A DNA stretch of 54,047 nucleotides from a bacterium (GTDB lineage: Bacteria; Methylomirabilota; Methylomirabilia; Methylomirabilales; 2-02-FULL-66-22). The notes below the pieces were generated by a model. It had not been told where the DNA came from and did no database searches. It was given only the letters and a program-made list of their open reading frames with translations. Shown here in pieces: positions 53,788-54,047 of this stretch. Where the stretch lies: NCBI GenBank assembly GCA_029580855.1, contig JAKPQH010000230.1:1-54047 (forward strand), given 5' to 3'. Within the stretch, counting starts at the first letter, position 1. Each line of letters begins with the position of its first letter. A program made the position numbers and the translations under genes.

Positions 53788-54047
53788 TGTGATTTTTCAG
53801 AACCTTTCCCCCACTAGCTGCTGAGTTTTTCAAAACCATTCCCCCGGTTTTTCAGAACCTTTCCCCCACCCCGGCGACCGGTTCTCAGGGTATGGTCCTC
53901 CTTTTGCCAAGGAGGCCCCATGCCCTATCGCGAGTTGTCGATGATCGAAGTGCGGGAAGTGTTGCGACGGTACACCGGGGGCGACGGACTCCGGGCGATC
54001 GCCCGGGGGACCGGCCTCGACCGGAAGACGGTGGCGAAGTACATCCG
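53788..54047 (+). mobile_element. Left end of an IS21-family element (truncated by window end)
   Basis: Begins with TGT at 53788-53790, followed by three 20-bp direct repeats of the type TTTTTCAGAACCTTTCCCCC (starts 53793, 53826 with two changes, 53848). Multiple terminal repeats of this sort are characteristic of IS21-family ends and are bound by the transposase. The istA gene starts 50 bases later. Confidence 0.85.
53920..54047 (+). CDS. istA: IS21-family transposase IstA, N terminus (partial)
   Basis: 42 codons to the window edge, starting MPYRELSMIEVREVLRRY with AAGGAGG before the ATG. The helix-turn-helix GLRAIARGTGLDRKTVAKYI is the standard N terminus of IstA, which is followed in complete proteins by a DDE integrase domain, with the IstB helper ATPase next. 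Intactness cannot be judged here. Confidence 0.9.
   Translation, partial: MPYRELSMIEVREVLRRYTGGDGLRAIARGTGLDRKTVAKYI

Overview
This is about 54 kb of GC-rich bacterial chromosome. It carries ABC, TRAP and TAXI-TRAP uptake systems, an RND efflux pair, a Pal lipoprotein and a selenocysteine tRNA with SelB, so the host is a Gram-negative-type envelope bacterium. The mix fits an uncultivated Rokubacteria/NC10 (Methylomirabilota)-like lineage, but that is inference from gene content and composition; no rRNA or marker gene is present.

1-16 kb is a Rhs locus and its debris, nearly all on the minus strand. An 8.6-kb gene (6358-15003) encodes a secreted giant. Its order is signal peptide, Ig-like repeats, a transthyretin/carboxypeptidase-regulatory-like domain, an NHL propeller, YD repeats, a Rhs core and a 128-residue variable tip, an arrangement resembling animal teneurins. 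Its stop overlaps (ATGA) the start of a 108-aa, AT-rich membrane protein gene, a candidate immunity partner. Downstream lie IS110, IS200 and ISL3 remnants, two more orphan small membrane-protein genes, a short orphan tail, a 506-aa mobile-looking gene and a broken Rhs fragment sharing a perfect 128-bp block with the big gene. A REC-AraC response regulator sits upstream.

16-30 kb holds an ABC importer (binding protein, ATPase, double permease) with a candidate promoter/operator, tRNA-Sec with its own promoter and terminator, a small coiled-coil membrane protein, a gene-poor 1.5-kb stretch, a YVTN beta-propeller protein with five tandem C-terminal repeats, a PilZ protein, a P1-family peptidase, TatA and SelB. 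No SelA or SelD gene is present.

29.5-40.3 kb (minus strand) holds a TRAP importer (DctP, DctQ, DctM) followed closely by an SDR and a threonine-dehydrogenase-like enzyme, consistent with uptake and oxidation of a hydroxy or amino acid. Next is a 2-oxo-acid/acetoin-type dehydrogenase operon: two overlapping PPC/DUF296 genes, E1 alpha, E1 beta and E2. Immediately behind E2 lie degraded second copies of E1 alpha and E1 beta, visible only across shifted frames.

40.4-44.4 kb (plus strand) is a TAXI-type TRAP system: fused permease, binding protein and DUF1850 partner. An orphan minus-strand terminator lies upstream.

44.5-53.4 kb (minus strand) is an envelope cluster: Pal, two small secreted proteins of similar pattern, an RND permease with its adaptor, a secreted protein, signal peptidase I, a tiny membrane protein and a lone receiver. 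The window ends inside an IS21-type element with three left-end repeats and the start of istA.
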